Positions 16,332 through 26,198 of a stretch of 64,000 bases of DNA are shown here, piece after piece. Positions within the stretch are counted from its first letter, which is position 1; every line of letters begins with the position of its first letter. The DNA comes from an uncultured Bradyrhizobium sp. (GTDB lineage: Bacteria > Pseudomonadota > Alphaproteobacteria > Rhizobiales > Xanthobacteraceae), in assembly GCF_947648125.1 (NCBI RefSeq), contig NZ_CANSMR010000001.1, forward strand, positions 620,001 through 684,000. Direction: 5' to 3'. The notes beneath the pieces are model-generated. The model was not told the origin of the DNA, did not search any database, and saw only the letters and a list, made by a program, of their open reading frames with translations. Made by a program: the position numbers and the translations under genes.

Positions 16332-18095
16332 ATGATCGTACGCGACAGTGAACTGCGTATTCGGCCAGGGCGCATCCGTAGCACCCGCGCGCCCAAGCCG
16401 AAGAGCTTCATCAACCAAGTGCTCCGCGCGGCGAACAAAGCCGGGCACACCTCGGGTCAGGCTGCGTATGGTAAGCGTTCCGCAGCCTATGGGCGCTCGA
16501 CGTTTGGACGCGGCAGGCTCGCGTTTAGCCGCAGCCGGTTGTTCAGTCCGACGCGGCGTGTGGTGATGAAGGCGCGCGTCGTTCGACACAAAGGGCGAGC
16601 GTTCCGTTCGGCGCCGCCGACTGCCCATATCTCATATCTGAGGCGCGATGGCGTGACTCGGAGCGGTGAGCGGGCCGAGATGTTCGACGCCGGCAGCGAC
16701 CGTGCCGATGGCGTGGCCTTCGCGGAACGGTGTGAGGGCGACCGGCATCATTTCCGGTTCATCGTCTCGCCCGAGGATGCTGGCGAGATGACCGACCTCA
16801 AGGCCTTCACCCGCGACCTCGCCAAGCAGATGGAAACCGACCTTGGCACGCGGCTCGATTGGGTAGCCGTCGATCATTGGAACACAGACAACCCTCACGT
16901 CCATCTTCTCGTTCGAGGAGTCGATCAGGAAGGAGCTGACCTCGTGATCTCCCGGGACTACATCAGCCGAGGCCTCCGCTCACGCGCTGAAGAACTCGTC
17001 TCCATCGAACTCGGTCCTAAGCGGGAGCACGCGATTCGTAACGCGTTGGATAGGGAAGTCACGGCAGAGCGATGGACGCGGCTCGATCGGGAGATCCGGT
17101 GGGCAGCCGATGAAACCGGCTATATCGATCTTCGGCCCGAGAATCCCGGTAGCTCCGATCCTGAGATCCGACGTCTGATGGTTGGTCGCCTCCAGCATCT
17201 GGAGAAGATGGGCCTCGCGGCACCAGCGTCGCCAGGGGAATGGATGGTCGGGCTCGAGGCGGAGCGCAACCTCCGGGATCTCGGTATGCGCGGCGATATC
17301 ATCAAGACCATGCACCGCGCCTTCACCGAGCGCGGCGAGGCGCGCGGAGTTGCCGACTTCGTTATCGAAGGCGGACAGCCGTCGGCCCAGACAGCCGGCC
17401 GGTTGGTCGATCGGGGATTGCATGACGAACTGACGGGCGAGGCCTACGCCCTGATCGACGGAACAGACGGACGCGCGCACCACGTTCGTTTCCGTGGAAT
17501 CGAGGCCTTCGACCATGCGCCGCCGGTCGGCGGCATCGTTGAAGTCCGAAGTTTCGGTCACGCCAGTGATCCGCGTCCCACCCTGGTACTCGCGACCCGT
17601 TCAGATCTCGATCTGGCTGAGCAGGTTACTGCCAAGGGAGCGACCTGGCTCGACCATCGGCTGGTCGAACGTGATCCGATGCCGCTCGCCATGGGAGGAT
17701 TTGGTCGCGAGGCTCGAGAGGCCATGGAAGCTCGCGCCGAGCGTCTGGTTGAGGAAGGACTGGCGCGGCGGCAGGGCCAGCGCATCATCCTGCAACGCGA
17801 CCTTCTGAATACGTTGCGCCGACGCGAACTGGACGAGGTAGCCGTAAAGGTCTCGGCCGACACAGGGCTGCCTCACACGAAGGCGGCTTCCGGAGAGCAT
17901 GTGGCGGGTACGTATCGCCAGCGGCTGACGCTCGCCTCGGGACGCTTCGCCATGATCGACAACGGGCTCGGCTTCCAGCTCGTGCCGTGGTCGCGCGAGC
18001 TTGAGAAGAAGTTGGGCCAACACGTCACCGGCGTCGCGAAGGATAGCGGCGGCATCGAATGGGGCTTTGGCCGCAAGCGCGACCTGGGCCTCTAG
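16332..18095 (+). CDS. rlxS: Relaxase/mobilization nuclease with DUF3363 domain (RlxS-like)
   Basis: A 587-residue relaxase. A basic N-terminal region (residues 1-95) is followed by the nuclease core with the metal-binding histidine signature DHWNTDNPHVHLLVRG at residues ~180-195 (HxxxxxxHxH). The C-terminal two-thirds match DUF3363. It should nick oriT and stay covalently bound to the transferred strand. Its position between the candidate oriT and traG fits. The assignment to the RlxS type rests on this architecture and synteny with the M. loti ICE. Confidence 0.88.
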   Translation: MIVRDSELRIRPGRIRSTRAPKPKSFINQVLRAANKAGHTSGQAAYGKRSAAYGRSTFGRGRLAFSRSRLFSPTRRVVMKARVVRHKGRAFRSAPPTAHISYLRRDGVTRSGERAEMFDAGSDRADGVAFAERCEGDRHHFRFIVSPEDAGEMTDLKAFTRDLAKQMETDLGTRLDWVAVDHWNTDNPHVHLLVRGVDQEGADLVISRDYISRGLRSRAEELVSIELGPKREHAIRNALDREVTAERWTRLDREIRWAADETGYIDLRPENPGSSDPEIRRLMVGRLQHLEKMGLAAPASPGEWMVGLEAERNLRDLGMRGDIIKTMHRAFTERGEARGVADFVIEGGQPSAQTAGRLVDRGLHDELTGEAYALIDGTDGRAHHVRFRGIEAFDHAPPVGGIVEVRSFGHASDPRPTLVLATRSDLDLAEQVTAKGATWLDHRLVERDPMPLAMGGFGREAREAMEARAERLVEEGLARRQGQRIILQRDLLNTLRRRELDEVAVKVSADTGLPHTKAASGEHVAGTYRQRLTLASGRFAMIDNGLGFQLVPWSRELEKKLGQHVTGVAKDSGGIEWGFGRKRDLGL

Positions 18096-18131
18096 CTATC
18101 ACGATAACCCCATTGCGGAGGGACCTTCGAG

Positions 18132-20120
18132 ATGTCCGGAACCAAGATCCTTTGGGGCCAGTCGATCGTCGTCGGCCTGATCGTTTTGATGGCCGTCTGG
18201 GGAGCAACCGAGTGGACGGCCTGGCGGCTCGCGTACCAGCCGGAGCTGGGGCGGCCGTGGTTCGAACTGTCGGACTGGAAAGTCTATTACCCGCCAATCT
18301 TCTTCTGGTGGTGGTTCGTCTACGACGCCTACGCGCCTCAGGTTTTTGTCGAGGGAGCCCTCATCGTGGCGTCAGGAACATTTCTTTCGATTGCCGCGGC
18401 GATTGGCATGTCGGTCTGGCGGGCGCGGGAGGCCAAGAATGTCGAGACCTATGGCTCGGCGCGCTGGGCCGATAAGCAGGAGGTCAGAGCTGCTGGACTG
18501 CTCGGTCCGGATGGCGTGGTGCTAGGCAAGCTCGAGGAGGACTACCTTCGCCATGACGGACCGGAACACGTGTTGTGTTTCGCGCCCACACGATCGGGCA
18601 AGGGCGTCGGGCTCGTCGTTCCCTCGCTTCTGGCCTGGCCGGGATCGGCCATCGTTCACGACATCAAGGGAGAGAACTGGCAACTGACCGCCGGCTTCCG
18701 TTCGCGGAATGGCCGCGTCCTGTTGTTCGATCCGACCAACCTCAAGTCTTCAGCGTACAATCCGCTTCTCGAGGTCCGGCGCGGGGAGTGGGAGGTGCGC
18801 GACGTCCAGAACGTCGCCGACGTCCTGGTTGACCCCGAAGGCTCACTGGACAAGCGGAACCACTGGGAGAAGACCAGTCACTCGCTCCTGGTCGGTACCA
18901 TCCTCCACGTCCTTTATGCGGAGGCGGACAAGACCTTGGCCGGTGTGGCGGCCTTCCTGTCCGATCCGAAGCGGTCGATCGAGGCGACGTTGAAGGCCAT
19001 GATGACCACGCCGCACCTTGGCGAGCAGGGCGCCCATCCGGTGGTCGCTTCGACTGCGCGCGAGCTCCTCAACAAGTCCGAGAATGAACGGTCCGGCGTC
19101 CTCTCCACGGCGATGTCGTTCCTCGGGCTTTACCGTGATCCCGTCGTGGCACGGGTGACCCGGCGGTGCGATTGGCGTATCGCCGACCTGATTGCTGATG
19201 GCCGACCAACGTCGCTCTACCTCGTGGTCCCGCCATCCGATATCTCGCGGACCAAGCCGTTGATCCGCCTGGTGCTGAACCAGATCGGCCGCCGCCTGAC
19301 CGAAGACTTGCATGCCAGCGACCGCCGGCACCGAGTTCTCATGATGCTCGATGAGTTCCCAGCACTTGGACGTCTCGATTTCTTCGAGTCCGCGCTGGCA
19401 TTCATGGCTGGTTATGGGATCAAGAGCTTCCTGATCGCGCAATCGCTCAATCAGATCGAGAAGGCTTATGGGCCGAACAACGCGATCCTCGACAATTGCC
19501 ACGTCCGAGTCAGCTTCGCGACCAACGACGAGCGGACCGCAAAGCGGGTCTCAGACGCGCTGGGTACGGCGACCGAGATGCGGGCGATGAAGAACTATGC
19601 CGGTCACCGGTTGAATCCCTGGCTGGGGCACCTCATGGTCTCGCGTCAGGAAACGGCGAGGCCGCTCTTGACTCCTGGTGAGGTCATGCAGCTCCCGCCG
19701 CGGGAGGAAATCGTCATGGTGGCAGGGACACCCCCGATCCGCGCCAAGAAGGTGCGCTATTACGAGGATCAGCGGTTCTCCGAACGCGTCTTGTCGCCGC
19801 CGGATCCTGCGGCCTCTGGCCTCTCATCGCGGACGGACGGATGGTCGACGCTTGGAACCCTTACGCCGGCAGCGCTTCCAACCAGCAGGGCGGAGCAGGC
19901 AGAGGACGACACGGCGAACAGCGGGCTCCGTCGCGAGCCTGAGCTCCCCGATCACGTTGCGATCGTGAAGGAGACGATCGATTCAACGCCGGCAGAAGAA
20001 TTTTCCGTTGTTCTTGACGACGATGATGATGCGGTACGCCAGTCCCGACTTCTCCGTCAGCAGATGCGTGGCGTCCCCCGTCAAGTCGCGATGGACCCGA
20101 ATGACGGCATGGAGCTGTGA
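18132..20120 (+). CDS. traG: Type IV coupling protein TraG/VirD4
   Basis: A 662-residue hexameric ATPase that links the relaxosome to the mating channel. The N-terminus has membrane segments near residues 8-28, 55-72 and 76-96. Walker A PTRSGKGVG lies near residue 150, and the Walker B segment VLMMLDEFPALGRLDFFE near 402, followed by the sensor-like SFLIAQSLNQI. The length is normal for the family. It is followed at 6 bp by the ribbon-helix-helix gene. Confidence 0.95.
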   Translation: MSGTKILWGQSIVVGLIVLMAVWGATEWTAWRLAYQPELGRPWFELSDWKVYYPPIFFWWWFVYDAYAPQVFVEGALIVASGTFLSIAAAIGMSVWRAREAKNVETYGSARWADKQEVRAAGLLGPDGVVLGKLEEDYLRHDGPEHVLCFAPTRSGKGVGLVVPSLLAWPGSAIVHDIKGENWQLTAGFRSRNGRVLLFDPTNLKSSAYNPLLEVRRGEWEVRDVQNVADVLVDPEGSLDKRNHWEKTSHSLLVGTILHVLYAEADKTLAGVAAFLSDPKRSIEATLKAMMTTPHLGEQGAHPVVASTARELLNKSENERSGVLSTAMSFLGLYRDPVVARVTRRCDWRIADLIADGRPTSLYLVVPPSDISRTKPLIRLVLNQIGRRLTEDLHASDRRHRVLMMLDEFPALGRLDFFESALAFMAGYGIKSFLIAQSLNQIEKAYGPNNAILDNCHVRVSFATNDERTAKRVSDALGTATEMRAMKNYAGHRLNPWLGHLMVSRQETARPLLTPGEVMQLPPREEIVMVAGTPPIRAKKVRYYEDQRFSERVLSPPDPAASGLSSRTDGWSTLGTLTPAALPTSRAEQAEDDTANSGLRREPELPDHVAIVKETIDSTPAEEFSVVLDDDDDAVRQSRLLRQQMRGVPRQVAMDPNDGMEL

Positions 20121-20126
20121 GCCAAC

Positions 20127-20552
20127 ATGCGCGACCGCATGAATGTGTACTTTCCGCCGGAGCTTCTGAAGCAGATCGCAGATCTCGCCGATCGTAAGAA
20201 TCTTTCCAGGTCTGCGATCGTGGAAGCGGCCGTTGCGTCCTTTCTGTCACCAGACGGGGCGGACAGGCGGGAGGCGGCGTTCACCCGTCGCCTGGACCGT
20301 CTATCGCGTCAGATGCAGAGGCTGGAGCGTGACGTTGGCCTGACGGCCGAAACCCTAGCCCTATTCATCCGCTTCTGGCTGACCATCACGCCACCGCTGC
20401 CCAACGACGCACAGGCGGCCGCGCAGCTCAAGGGCCGGGAACGCTTTGAAGGATTTATCGAGGCGCTCGGGCGCCGCCTGCAAAAGGGGCAGAGCTTTCT
20501 ACGAGAGATTCCGGAAGATATCGTCTGTCAGGAACCTGGCAACGAAACCTGA
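20127..20552 (+). CDS. Ribbon-helix-helix (CopG-type) DNA-binding protein
   Basis: A 141-residue protein. Its first 45 residues form a ribbon-helix-helix (RMNVYFPPELLKQIADLADR, then NLSRSAIVEAAVASFL). The rest is helical with one hydrophobic stretch (ETLALFIRFWLTITPPLP). Such proteins sit between traG and trbB in these ICEs and probably regulate the transfer genes or assist the relaxosome. An internal ATG at 20139 could also serve as start. Confidence 0.82.
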   Translation: MRDRMNVYFPPELLKQIADLADRKNLSRSAIVEAAVASFLSPDGADRREAAFTRRLDRLSRQMQRLERDVGLTAETLALFIRFWLTITPPLPNDAQAAAQLKGRERFEGFIEALGRRLQKGQSFLREIPEDIVCQEPGNET

Positions 20553-20582
20553 TTGAATGACGAGACACGCTGTTCGCGGGTC

Positions 20583-20610
20583 TTCCTTTTTCTACGCCAG
20601 TCCACGACCG
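20583..20610 (+). repeat. Left copy of the 28-bp repeat flanking the MFS cassette
   Basis: The first 19 bases, TTCCTTTTTCTACGCCAGT, are identical to 22073-22091, and the 28-bp units differ at only two positions. The two copies bracket the transporter gene, so the 1490 bp between equivalent positions looks like an inserted unit. Confidence 0.8.
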
Positions 20611-20686
20611 TAGTAATTTAGCCAAGCCGACAAAAAGCTGGACGCGCTATCGGCTCGAATGAGCTGAGGAGCAAAAGGGGGCCAGC

Positions 20687-22021
20687 ATGCAAACTTCAGT
20701 GGCATGGCGTCTCGTCGCGCGCGTTTTTCTTCCATTCACCGCCGCATACTATCTTTCATATCTGTTTCGAACGATCAACGCTTTGATCTCCGGCCGTCTC
20801 GTCTCGGATGCCGGGCTCGGGACTGCCGACCTCGGGTTGCTCACGTCAGTCTATTTCCTGGTGTTCGCGGCGGCTCAGATCCCCATCGGTATATTGCTGG
20901 ACCGCTTTGGCCCGCGCCGCGTCCAAAGTGCGTTGCTCTTGGTCGCCGCCGCGGGTGCCGGTCTGTTCGCGATGTCGACGGGATTACCGTCGCTTTTGAT
21001 TTCACGAGCAATGATCGGCCTTGGAGTTGCGGCTGCGCTGACGGCCGGGTTGAAATCCATCGTTCTCTGGTTTCCTGGGGAACGGGTAGCCTTGCTGAAT
21101 GGCTACATGATCATGTTGGGGTCGCTCGGCGCGGTGACCGCGACTGCTCCCGCTGAACACCTGCTCGCCTGGATGGACTGGCGACAGCTCCTTGAAATCC
21201 TGGCGGCCGCGACCGGCGCGACGGCGGTGCTCATCTATCTCGCTGTTCCTGAACGAGCCATCATCCCACCAACCGCATCAAATCCCGCCACCCTTAGGTC
21301 CGTTTTTGGCGACAGGCGTTTCTGGCGCGTTGCCCCGTTGTCAGCGACTTGTGTGGGATCCGCCTGGTCTCTGCAGGGATTATGGGCGTCGTCGTGGCTG
21401 ACGGACGTAGAGGGATTTGATCGTGCTGGCCTTGTCGGACAGCTGTTCACGATGTCGACGGCACTCTGCGGCGGTGCCTGGATATTCGGTACCACGGTTC
21501 ATTATCTAAGACGAAGAGGGGTGGGAGCCGAAACGATATTAGCGATTGTCGCAGTGCTGTTCATCGTCGCCGAGCTTGCCTTGATCCTGCGCGCGCCTTT
21601 GCCATCCCTTTTGCCGTGGTCCGTTGTAGCAATTGTCGGAACTGCGACAGTGGTCAGCTTTACGGTCATAGCGGATTACTTTCCGCCAGAGCTTGCCGGG
21701 CGTGCAAACGGTGCGTTGAACCTGCTGCACTTCGGTTGGGCATTTCTCGCCCAATATGGGACGGGCCTGGTTCTGGACCAGTGGTCCACGGTGGATGGCC
21801 ATCGGGCCATCCTGGCTTATCAAGTCGCGTTCGGTCTCAACGTAGCAGCACAGATAGCGGCGTTCGTTTGGTTTGCGCTACCATGGCTTCGATCCTTTGC
21901 CTGGAGAAGGGGTTCAATACCCTCCTTCGAGGGGGTTGGCGTCTCCGACGCAGTCGAGCTGGTCATTCCATACGACCAAGCGGTCGTACTAATCCCAGCG
22001 GATGGCGATGTGGAGTGGTGA
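20687..22021 (+). CDS. MFS transporter inserted between tra and trb genes
   Basis: A 444-residue major facilitator with ~12 membrane segments and the loop 2-3 motif GILLDRFGPRRVQ near residue 65. The substrate cannot be read; the overall look is of a small-organic-anion carrier of the kind grouped with cyanate/oxalate-type MFS proteins. A purine-rich site (AAAAGGGGG) precedes the ATG. It is not a conjugation gene: in the usual order trbB follows the ribbon-helix-helix gene directly. Flanking 28-bp repeats and a terminator behind it mark it as a cargo insertion. Confidence 0.8.
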   Translation: MQTSVAWRLVARVFLPFTAAYYLSYLFRTINALISGRLVSDAGLGTADLGLLTSVYFLVFAAAQIPIGILLDRFGPRRVQSALLLVAAAGAGLFAMSTGLPSLLISRAMIGLGVAAALTAGLKSIVLWFPGERVALLNGYMIMLGSLGAVTATAPAEHLLAWMDWRQLLEILAAATGATAVLIYLAVPERAIIPPTASNPATLRSVFGDRRFWRVAPLSATCVGSAWSLQGLWASSWLTDVEGFDRAGLVGQLFTMSTALCGGAWIFGTTVHYLRRRGVGAETILAIVAVLFIVAELALILRAPLPSLLPWSVVAIVGTATVVSFTVIADYFPPELAGRANGALNLLHFGWAFLAQYGTGLVLDQWSTVDGHRAILAYQVAFGLNVAAQIAAFVWFALPWLRSFAWRRGSIPSFEGVGVSDAVELVIPYDQAVVLIPADGDVEW

Positions 22022-22072
22022 GCAGCGACCGCAACGTTCGAGCAGACGACGTCAAGTATCTGTATCTAGTCT

Positions 22073-22100
22073 TTCCTTTTTCTACGCCAGTCTACGATCG
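22073..22100 (+). repeat. Right copy of the 28-bp repeat flanking the MFS cassette
   Basis: Partner of 20583-20610, differing only in two C-to-T type positions (CTACGATCG versus CCACGACCG). It lies 51 bp after the transporter stop and about 95 bp before trbB. Confidence 0.8.
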
Positions 22101-22153
22101 ATGAAAGCGCTTGTTGCGCTAGGTCGATCGGTGGCTTTTCTAATCATCCCATC

Positions 22154-22178
22154 TGAGGGCGTTCTTTAGACGCCCTCA
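22154..22178 (+). terminator. Hairpin terminator between MFS gene and trbB
   Basis: A perfect 9-bp stem TGAGGGCGT (22154-22162) / ACGCCCTCA (22170-22178) with a 7-nt loop, followed by TTTGG. It should end transcription from the transporter gene, so trbB needs a promoter in or after this short stretch or depends on readthrough. Confidence 0.65.
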
Positions 22179-22194
22179 TTTGGTGAGGACGGCG

Positions 22195-23157
22195 GTGGCA
22201 ATCCATTCCTTTCAATCGGAGGCGAATTCGCGCGGCGCGCGAATGCTCCGCAGCGCACTTGGTACGGCGATTGCCGGCTACCTAGAAGACGACGCAATCA
22301 TCGAGGTCATGCTCAATCCGGACGGGCGTTTGTGGATCGACCGGCTGTCGACTGGCCTCACCGATACTGGCGAAACCTTGTCCGCGGCGGACGGCGAACG
22401 CATTGTACGCCTGGTAGCGCACCACGTGGGCACCGAGGTGCATGCCGGCTCGCCACGCGTCTCGGCCGAACTCCCCGGAACTGGGGAGCGCTTCGAAGGC
22501 CTGTTGCCTCCAGTCGTTGCCGCTCCCGCCTTCGCCATCCGCAAGCCCGCCGTCGCCGTGTTCACACTCGACGACTATGTCGCTGCCGGAACCATGACAT
22601 CAGATCATGGCAGCGCCTTAAGGGCTGCGGTCGCTGCGCGCAAGAACATCCTCGTCGCTGGTGGGACGTCGACCGGCAAGACCACGTTGACCAACGCGCT
22701 CCTGGCCGAGGTGGCCAAGACCTCTGACCGGGTCGTGCTGATCGAAGACACGCGCGAACTTCAGTGTAAGGCGTCCAATCTTGTCGCGCTGCGGACAAAG
22801 GACGGGGTAGCCACCTTATCAGACCTTGTCCGCTCCTCGCTTCGACTGCGTCCTGACCGTATCCCGATCGGCGAGGTCCGGGGCGCTGAAGCGCTCGACT
22901 TGCTCAAGGCCTGGGGCACCGGTCACCCCGGCGGCATCGGCACCATCCATGCCGGCACCGCGCTCGGTGCGCTACGGCGGCTTGAGCAACTCATCCAGGA
23001 AGCCGTCATCAAGGTGCCGCGGGCGCTGATCGCCGAGACCATCAACCTCGTCGCTGTGCTCACGGGACGCGGTGCCGATCGTCGCCTTGCCGAGCTCGCC
23101 CTCGTCACGGGGCTTGGAGCCACTGGCGATTATAGCCTTTCACCAGCAGGAGACTGA
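22195..23157 (+). CDS. trbB: Conjugal transfer ATPase TrbB
   Basis: A 320-residue VirB11-type secretion ATPase: Walker [12 protein letters not shown] near residue 155, the Asp box [10 protein letters not shown] near 182, and the His/Walker B region [22 protein letters not shown] near 225. It powers pilus assembly on the cytoplasmic side. The GTG at 22195 is preferred because GAGGA lies 5 bases before it; earlier TTG (22180) and GTG (22183) codons have no such signal. Confidence 0.93.
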   Translation: MAIHSFQSEANSRGARMLRSALGTAIAGYLEDDAIIEVMLNPDGRLWIDRLSTGLTDTGETLSAADGERIVRLVAHHVGTEVHAGSPRVSAELPGTGERFEGLLPPVVAAPAFAIRKPAVAVFTLDDYVAAGTMTSDHGSALRAAVAARKNILVAGGTSTGKTTLTNALLAEVAKTSDRVVLIEDTRELQCKASNLVALRTKDGVATLSDLVRSSLRLRPDRIPIGEVRGAEALDLLKAWGTGHPGGIGTIHAGTALGALRRLEQLIQEAVIKVPRALIAETINLVAVLTGRGADRRLAELALVTGLGATGDYSLSPAGD

Positions 23158-23158
23158 T

Positions 23159-23485
23159 ATGCGTCCGCAGTTTCGCTTTCTTCGAGAAGCCGCCTCACTG
23201 GGAGCTTTTGGCGCTATTCTCCTGACGGCCGCGCCGGCACGGGCGGCTGGCTCGAACATGCCGTGGGAGCAGCCACTCAATCAGATCCTGCAATCGGTTG
23301 AAGGTCCGGTCGCAAAGATTATGGCCGTCATCATTATCGTTGTGACCGGGCTCACGCTCGCGTTCGGCGATTCATCGGGTGGTTTCCGGCGGCTGATCCA
23401 GATCGTGTTCGGACTGTCGATCGCGTTCGCAGCCTCGAGCTTCTTCCTGTCGTTCTTCTCTTTCGGCGGCGGCGTGGTGATCTGA
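23159..23485 (+). CDS. trbC: Prepilin TrbC
   Basis: A 108-residue pilin precursor of the VirB2/TrbC group: a signal sequence ending PARAAG near residue 30, and two hydrophobic segments (residues ~52-72 and ~80-100). AGGAG precedes the ATG. It is the likely substrate of TraF. It overlaps trbD at the stop. Confidence 0.9.
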   Translation: MRPQFRFLREAASLGAFGAILLTAAPARAAGSNMPWEQPLNQILQSVEGPVAKIMAVIIIVVTGLTLAFGDSSGGFRRLIQIVFGLSIAFAASSFFLSFFSFGGGVVI

Positions 23486-23748
23486 TGGATGAGCCAGTCG
23501 CAGGCTTTGTTGTGCCCGTGCATCGCGCACTCACCGAGCCCATCCTAATGGGTGGCGCGCCGCGATCGGTCGCGATCATCAACGGCACGTTGGCGGCCGC
23601 TCTTGGACTTGGACTGCGGCTGTGGATCGCGGGTCTCGTTCTCTGGTTCATCGGTCACATGGCCGCCGTCTGGGCCGCCAAGCGCGATCCTGCCTTCGTC
23701 GATGTGGTGCGCCGACATTTGCGCATTCCCGGTCACCTCAACGCTTGA
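23485..23748 (+). CDS. trbD: Conjugal transfer protein TrbD (VirB3-like)
   Basis: An 87-residue small inner-membrane protein with conserved VHRALTEPILMGGAPR at the N-terminus and one or two membrane segments (residues ~32-65). VirB3-like partner of TrbE. Start overlaps the trbC stop (TGATG). Confidence 0.9.
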   Translation: MDEPVAGFVVPVHRALTEPILMGGAPRSVAIINGTLAAALGLGLRLWIAGLVLWFIGHMAAVWAAKRDPAFVDVVRRHLRIPGHLNA

Positions 23749-23756
23749 GCTCAGTC

Positions 23757-26198
23757 ATGATGAACCTTGCCGAATATCGCCATTCCAATGCTCGCCTCGC
23801 CGACTTCCTGCCTTGGGCAGCGCTGGTCGATGAGGGGATCATTCTGAACAAGGACGGTTCGTTTCAGCGGACTGCGAAATTCAGGGGCCCCGACCTCGAC
23901 AGCGCAGTGCCGGCTGAACTTGTCGCCGTCGCCGGCCGTCTGAACAACGCTTTGCGTCGTCTGGGATCCGGCTGGGCCGTGTTCGTTGAGGCGCAGCGTC
24001 ATTTTTCAGGTGTTTACCCGCCGAACACCTTTCCGGACGTCGCGTCTGCACTGGTCGACGCCGAGCGCCGAGCGCAATTCGAAGAGGCAGGCGCCCACTA
24101 TGAGTCGAGCTATTTCCTGACCTTCCTCTATTTGCCGCCGGAGGAGGGGGCGGCGAAGGCAGAGCGACTGCTCTATGAGGGACGCGATCGGACCGTGGGA
24201 GCAGACGCTCGCGAGGTACTCCGCGGGTTCACCGATCAAACCACCCGCGTGCTTCAGCTCCTCGAAGGGTTCATGCCGGAATGTGGCTGGCTCGATGATC
24301 AGGACACCCTGACCTACCTGCATTCAACGATTTCGACCAAGCGTCATCGCGTTCGAGTGCCCGAAATTCCCATGTACATCGATGCACTCTTGGCCGACCA
24401 GCCGCTCACTGGCGGGCTCGAGCCGATGTTGGGCTCAGCCAATTTGCGAGTTCTCACGATCGTTGGCTTCCCGGGCACGACGACGCCGGGAATTCTGGAT
24501 GACTTGAACCGCCTGGCATTTTCGTATCGCTGGTCGACCCGCGCAATCATGCTCGACAAGACCGATGCCACCAAGCTCCTGACTAAGATCCGCCGCCAGT
24601 GGTTCGCAAAGAGAAAGTCGATTGGTGCCATTCTCAAGGAGGTCATGACCAACGAGGCGTCGACGCTGCTCGATACCGATGCCCACAACAAGGCTATCGA
24701 CGCCGACGCCGCTCTGCAGGAACTGGGTTCGGACCAGATCGGACAAGCCTTCGTCACGGCGACCATCACTGTCTGGGATAGTGATCCCGGTGCTGCCGAT
24801 GAAAAGCTGAGGCTTGTCGAGAAGGTCATCCAGGGGCGAGATTTCACCTGCATGATCGAGACGGTGAACGCCGTTGAAGCCTGGCTCGGTAGCCTGCCGG
24901 GACATGTCTATGCCAACGTGCGGCAGCCGCCGGTCTCGACCCTCAACCTCGCTCATATGATTCCGATGTCGGCCGTGTGGGCAGGCGAAGCGAGGGATCT
25001 GCATTTCAAGGGTCCGCCACTCCTGTTCGGCAAGACCGAGGGATCGACCCCATTCCGATTCTCTCTCCACGTCGGTGACGTCGGCCATACTCTCGTGGTG
25101 GGACCGACGGGAGCTGGCAAATCGGTCCTGCTCGCTCTGATGGCGCTACAGTTCAGGCGTTATCCGAACTCTCAGATCTTTGCGTTCGATTTTGGTGGCT
25201 CGATCCGGGCGGCCGCGATCGCGATGGACGGCGACTGGCATGATCTCGGCGGTGCATTGTCCGACGGAGACGAAAACCCTGTCGCGCTGCAACCGCTGGC
25301 CTGGATCGACGATCCTTCTGAGCGAGGATGGGCGACCGAATGGATCGGCGCGATCCTGGCGCGTGAAAGGATCGAGATCAACCCGGAGGTCAAGGACCAT
25401 CTGTGGTCGGCGCTGACGTCTCTCGCTTCAGCGCCGAGGGAGGAACGTACGTTCACGGGCCTTTCAGTCTTGCTGCAATCCAATTCCCTGAAACGTGCCC
25501 TCCAGCCTTATTGCCTGGGCGGTCCGTCAGGTCGTCTGCTCGACGCCGAATTCGAGCGCCTTGGCGAGTCCTCTGTCCAGGCGTTCGAGACCGAAGGGTT
25601 GATCGGAACGAGCGCGGCGCCGGCCGTGCTGGCCTACCTCTTTCATCGAATCGGGGACCGTCTCGATGGCCGGCCCACACTTCTTATTGTCGATGAAGGC
25701 TGGCTTGCCCTCGATGATGAGGATTTTGCCGGCCAACTCCGGGAATGGCTGAAGACGCTCCGCAAGAAGAACGCGTCGGTCATCTTCGCCACCCAATCGC
25801 TCTCGGACATCGACGGCTCCGCGATCGCGCCGGCGATTATCGAAAGTTGTCCAACGCGGCTGTTGCTGCCGAACGAGCGGGCGATCGAGCCGCAGATATC
25901 AGCTATCTACCGCCGCTTCGGCCTCAATGACCGCCAGATCGAGCTTCTGAGCCGGGCGACGCCCAAGCGCGACTACTACTGCCAGTCCCGCCGCGGCAAC
26001 CGGATGTTCGAACTTGGGCTTGGCGAGGTGGCCCTCGCCTTTACGGCGGCCTCGTCCAAGACGGACCAGGCTGCCATCGAACGGCTCCTTGCCGAGCACG
26101 GACGTGACGGCTTCGTGCCCGCCTGGCTCCAGCACCGCGGCGTCGCCTGGGCCACGGATCTGATCCCCAATCTCGGCAACCTAGAGAGATCGCTATGA
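23757..26198 (+). CDS. trbE: Conjugal transfer ATPase TrbE (VirB4-like)
   Basis: An 813-residue ATPase. The CagE/TrbE N-terminal domain spans ~1-420; Walker A VVGPTGAGKSVL is near residue 447 and Walker B LLIVDEGWLALDD near 641, followed by VIFATQSLSDIDGS. It energises channel and pilus assembly. Two adjacent ATGs (23757, 23760) are possible starts. It overlaps trbJ by 4 bases. Confidence 0.95.
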   Translation: MMNLAEYRHSNARLADFLPWAALVDEGIILNKDGSFQRTAKFRGPDLDSAVPAELVAVAGRLNNALRRLGSGWAVFVEAQRHFSGVYPPNTFPDVASALVDAERRAQFEEAGAHYESSYFLTFLYLPPEEGAAKAERLLYEGRDRTVGADAREVLRGFTDQTTRVLQLLEGFMPECGWLDDQDTLTYLHSTISTKRHRVRVPEIPMYIDALLADQPLTGGLEPMLGSANLRVLTIVGFPGTTTPGILDDLNRLAFSYRWSTRAIMLDKTDATKLLTKIRRQWFAKRKSIGAILKEVMTNEASTLLDTDAHNKAIDADAALQELGSDQIGQAFVTATITVWDSDPGAADEKLRLVEKVIQGRDFTCMIETVNAVEAWLGSLPGHVYANVRQPPVSTLNLAHMIPMSAVWAGEARDLHFKGPPLLFGKTEGSTPFRFSLHVGDVGHTLVVGPTGAGKSVLLALMALQFRRYPNSQIFAFDFGGSIRAAAIAMDGDWHDLGGALSDGDENPVALQPLAWIDDPSERGWATEWIGAILARERIEINPEVKDHLWSALTSLASAPREERTFTGLSVLLQSNSLKRALQPYCLGGPSGRLLDAEFERLGESSVQAFETEGLIGTSAAPAVLAYLFHRIGDRLDGRPTLLIVDEGWLALDDEDFAGQLREWLKTLRKKNASVIFATQSLSDIDGSAIAPAIIESCPTRLLLPNERAIEPQISAIYRRFGLNDRQIELLSRATPKRDYYCQSRRGNRMFELGLGEVALAFTAASSKTDQAAIERLLAEHGRDGFVPAWLQHRGVAWATDLIPNLGNLERSL

